Origin: an uncultured Gammaproteobacteria bacterium
GTDB lineage: Bacteria; Pseudomonadota; Gammaproteobacteria; GCA-002705445; GCA-002716945
Assembly: GCA_913043035.1 (NCBI GenBank)
Contig: CAJWMM010000004.1
Coordinates: 1-17,277, forward strand
DNA: 17,277 nt
Direction: 5' to 3'
Of the stretch, positions 15,832 to 17,277 are shown piece by piece. Below the pieces are notes generated by a model, which was not told the DNA's origin, ran no database searches, and saw only the letters and a program-made list of their open reading frames with translations. The position numbers were made by a program, and so were the translations under genes. Positions within the stretch are counted from its first letter, which is position 1; every line of letters begins with the position of its first letter.

Positions 15832-16563
15832 CTATGATTCTAGTTTTCTTGCCCAGTCTGCTATATGTCTAGAGTCTCTTGCAGTGTCTGTCTGATTTCT
15901 TGTAGGACTGAAAAATAGCCCAGGAGCATGAAGCAATTTACTATAAGGGAAAATTATCATTAGAAGTAATACAAGTCCTAAGTGAAGCAAGAGCATGAAA
16001 TCAGATGGTAACTCAGACCAACTGAAATAGATTAAACCAATAATAAATTGTTTCAGTGCAAAAATATCGGTTGGATACCACTTCATCATTAATCCTGACA
16101 ACGCAATACCTATAATTAAGATTAAAATTAAATAATCTGAAGGTGCTGAAATATGACGTACTCTATCGACGAATATCCTTCTCACAAGTAGACCAATTAA
16201 ACCAAGTAGCATCATATATGCCGCATAGTGACCAGCTGCTTGAACAATTTCCCAAGATACCCAAAACCATACTGGATCTGTAGCATATCTGAGGTGTCTA
16301 AAAAATGCTAATAAGAGTGCAAAGTGAAACAACCATCCAAACAACCATGTCCATTTTGCTGAATGGAATAGACTTTCAAAAAAAACTACTTCTCTAAATA
16401 GTCTTACAGCAACTCCACGTTTAGTTTTAGGTGCTGGTGGTGTTGGTATTTTTAGAGGAGCTGGAATAGTTGCATATTCATAGATTCTATATGCTATGCC
16501 TGCAAATAAAATTAAGGTTGCAAAATAAAACAACGATCCATATATAATTGTCACAAGTGACAT
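15832..16563 (-). CDS. dsrM: DsrM, NarI-like cytochrome b subunit of DsrMKJOP
   Basis: Inner-membrane diheme cytochrome b that exchanges electrons between menaquinone/ubiquinone and DsrK. The 243 residues hold five to six hydrophobic segments and several membrane histidines that could bind heme: His80, His90, His112, His194 and perhaps His212 (SKLLHAPGLFFSP, a NarI-like end motif). Length fits DsrM of sulfur oxidisers. The ATG at 16563 has a doubled Shine-Dalgarno (GAGGAGAGGAG, 16565-16575), the richest in the window. A hairpin lies just upstream, between it and dsrC. Which histidines bind heme is inferred from position only. Confidence 0.93.
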   Translation of the reverse strand: MSLVTIIYGSLFYFATLILFAGIAYRIYEYATIPAPLKIPTPPAPKTKRGVAVRLFREVVFFESLFHSAKWTWLFGWLFHFALLLAFFRHLRYATDPVWFWVSWEIVQAAGHYAAYMMLLGLIGLLVRRIFVDRVRHISAPSDYLILILIIGIALSGLMMKWYPTDIFALKQFIIGLIYFSWSELPSDFMLLLHLGLVLLLMIIFPYSKLLHAPGLFFSPTRNQTDTARDSRHIADWARKLES

Positions 16564-16576
16564 GCTCCTCTCCTCT

Positions 16577-16591
16577 CATAACCTTGTTATG
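16577..16591 (-). other. Hairpin between dsrC and dsrM
   Basis: A six-base perfect inverted repeat (CATAAC / GTTATG with a three-base loop) lies four bases after the dsrC stop codon and directly before the dsrM Shine-Dalgarno. No U-tract follows, so it is not an intrinsic terminator. A role in protecting a processed dsrC message or limiting dsrM translation is inference. Confidence 0.4.
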
Positions 16592-16595
16592 TGTA

Positions 16596-16928
16596 TTATA
16601 CGCAACCAGTTGGCTTTGGTAATCCCGCAAATTTACATGCTTGCTTACCAGGGCCGTATGGAAATAATTCATAAAGGTATTTACTATTACCTTTATCTTT
16701 TCCAAGTTTTTTACCGACAGCTTTTGTAAGTACTCGAACTGCTGGTGCGATTTGATACTCTTCATAGTATTCTCTTAGAAAATTAATAATTTCCCAATGA
16801 TCATCGCCGAGATCAATGCCATCTTCTTTAGCCATTATCTCTGCAACATCTTTTTCCCAGTCGTTGAGGTTACTTAAATAACCCTCTTCATCTACTTCTA
16901 AGCTTTTACCATTTACTTCTATAGGCAT
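16596..16928 (-). CDS. dsrC: DsrC, sulfur-carrier protein
   Basis: Small cytosolic protein that carries the sulfur being oxidised: it receives sulfane sulfur from DsrEFH/TusA and presents it to DsrAB, with DsrMK handling the disulfide or trisulfide product. The 110 residues open MPIEVNGKSLEVDEEGYL, typical of DsrC/TusE. The C-terminal arm ends ACKFAGLPKPTGCV with both redox cysteines, Cys98 and the penultimate Cys109. Two cysteines mark true DsrC, whereas TusE-type relatives keep only the last one. The helix-turn-helix-like part includes APAVRVLTKAVG. AGGAG lies six bases upstream of the ATG. It follows dsrH after 14 bases. Confidence 0.97.
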   Translation of the reverse strand: MPIEVNGKSLEVDEEGYLSNLNDWEKDVAEIMAKEDGIDLGDDHWEIINFLREYYEEYQIAPAVRVLTKAVGKKLGKDKGNSKYLYELFPYGPGKQACKFAGLPKPTGCV

Positions 16929-16942
16929 AGTATACTCCTGAA

Positions 16943-17245
16943 TTATAGCCAGTTTTGAATTCTCTCATTCTCAACGGCAAGTTTAACAAAATCTTGATAA
17001 TCTATTATCTCTATATTATTGATTAGAGAGTTTTTATCAAGCCCTCTGGCCATTAAATCTGGCCCTAAGACGTACATTTTAACAGTATTTAGCGACTCTT
17101 TTACAATAGCCTCTAACTTGGTACCTTTAAGCGCACCGTAGACACCATCCTCAATTAACAGAACAGCAGCGTCTTTCTCAGAGAGCCTTAGGCATGTCTC
17201 AAGACTGTTTTTTTCAAAAGGAGATTTATTGACAGTGTGTAACAT
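16943..17245 (-). CDS. dsrH: DsrH, sulfurtransferase subunit of DsrEFH
   Basis: TusB-like subunit of the cytosolic DsrE2F2H2 sulfurtransferase that delivers sulfur to DsrC. The 100 residues start LHTVNKSPFEKNSLETCLR, with Cys18 at the position of the conserved DsrH cysteine (Cys20 in A. vinosum). VLLIEDGVYGALKGTKLE follows, as usual in the DsrH/TusB family. It ends with Trp-Leu. The ATG overlaps the dsrF stop by one base (TAATG), and an in-frame stop upstream rules out a longer start. No close Shine-Dalgarno is visible, so initiation likely depends on dsrF translation. Confidence 0.94.
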   Translation of the reverse strand: MLHTVNKSPFEKNSLETCLRLSEKDAAVLLIEDGVYGALKGTKLEAIVKESLNTVKMYVLGPDLMARGLDKNSLINNIEIIDYQDFVKLAVENERIQNWL

Positions 17246-17277
17246 TAAAAATTTAAAATAACCTCGCTATCGGTAAT
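17245..17277 (-). CDS. dsrF: DsrF, extreme C-terminus only (cut by window edge)
   Basis: Reading the minus strand from the right edge gives ten codons, ITDSEVILNF, and a TAA stop at 17245-17247. A. vinosum DsrF, from memory, ends NESDAVFSF, so this looks like the last residues of DsrF/TusC. Position directly upstream of dsrH with a one-base TAATG overlap fits the dsrEFH order. Too short for certainty on its own; the call rests on the ending motif and synteny. Confidence 0.65.
   Translation of the reverse strand: MTDSEVILNF

Noticed and set aside
16487..16765. Minus-strand open frame of 92 codons across the dsrC-dsrM junction.
   Set aside because: It is out of frame with both genes, overlaps the well-supported dsrC and dsrM starts, and has no family features.
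16942..16947. Perfect TATAAT on the minus strand just before dsrC, suggesting a dsrC-specific promoter.
   Set aside because: A start site would fall at about 16935, removing the AGGAG of dsrC from the transcript. The only -35-like box (TTGAGA) is 21 bases away. The hexamer is formed by the last codons of dsrH (Leu and stop).

Overview
The window looks like a piece of chromosome from a low-GC, gene-dense gammaproteobacterial sulfur oxidiser. Two things suggest this. The first is the order proB, rpsT (reversed), murJ, ribF, ileS, lspA, fkpB, ispH, a classic gammaproteobacterial arrangement. The second is a reverse-dissimilatory-sulfite-reductase (rDsr) operon in the same gene order as Allochromatium vinosum. 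The AT-rich, overlapping style recalls SUP05/Thioglobus-like bacteria or related symbionts. That placement is inference, because no rRNA gene is present.

Left half (1-8099), mostly plus strand: the 3' part of a short glutamate 5-kinase gene (proB) converges on rpsT, which uses a TTG start behind a near-consensus sigma70 promoter. murJ then starts a chain of overlapping or abutting genes: murJ (lipid II flippase), ribF (FMN/FAD synthesis), ileS (isoleucyl-tRNA synthetase), lspA (signal peptidase II), fkpB (FKBP peptidyl-prolyl isomerase) and ispH (last step of the MEP isoprenoid pathway).

Right half (8094-17277), all minus strand: the distal part of the dsr operon. In transcription order it holds the last codons of dsrF, then dsrH, dsrC, dsrM, dsrK, dsrL, dsrJ, dsrO, dsrP, dsrN and dsrR. 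In the known pathway DsrEFH passes sulfane sulfur to DsrC. DsrAB (off the window) oxidises DsrC-bound sulfur to sulfite. DsrMKJOP is a transmembrane complex linking DsrC thiol/disulfide chemistry to the quinone pool and periplasm. DsrL couples DsrAB electrons to NAD(P)+. DsrN amidates siroheme for DsrAB, and DsrR is an A-type-carrier-like accessory protein. dsrH, dsrL and a two-cysteine DsrC together point to the oxidative direction.

There is no intergenic stretch longer than about 80 bases, so no large unexplained region. I found no tRNA or rRNA genes, insertion sequences, CRISPR arrays or long repeats. I did not find a previously undescribed system. The points worth a second look are in gene architecture and regulation: the 6-base convergent overlap joining the dsr operon to ispH, a hairpin between dsrC and dsrM, an extended -10 element before dsrL, a GC rise over the central dsr genes, a ProB without a PUA domain, and several non-ATG starts.
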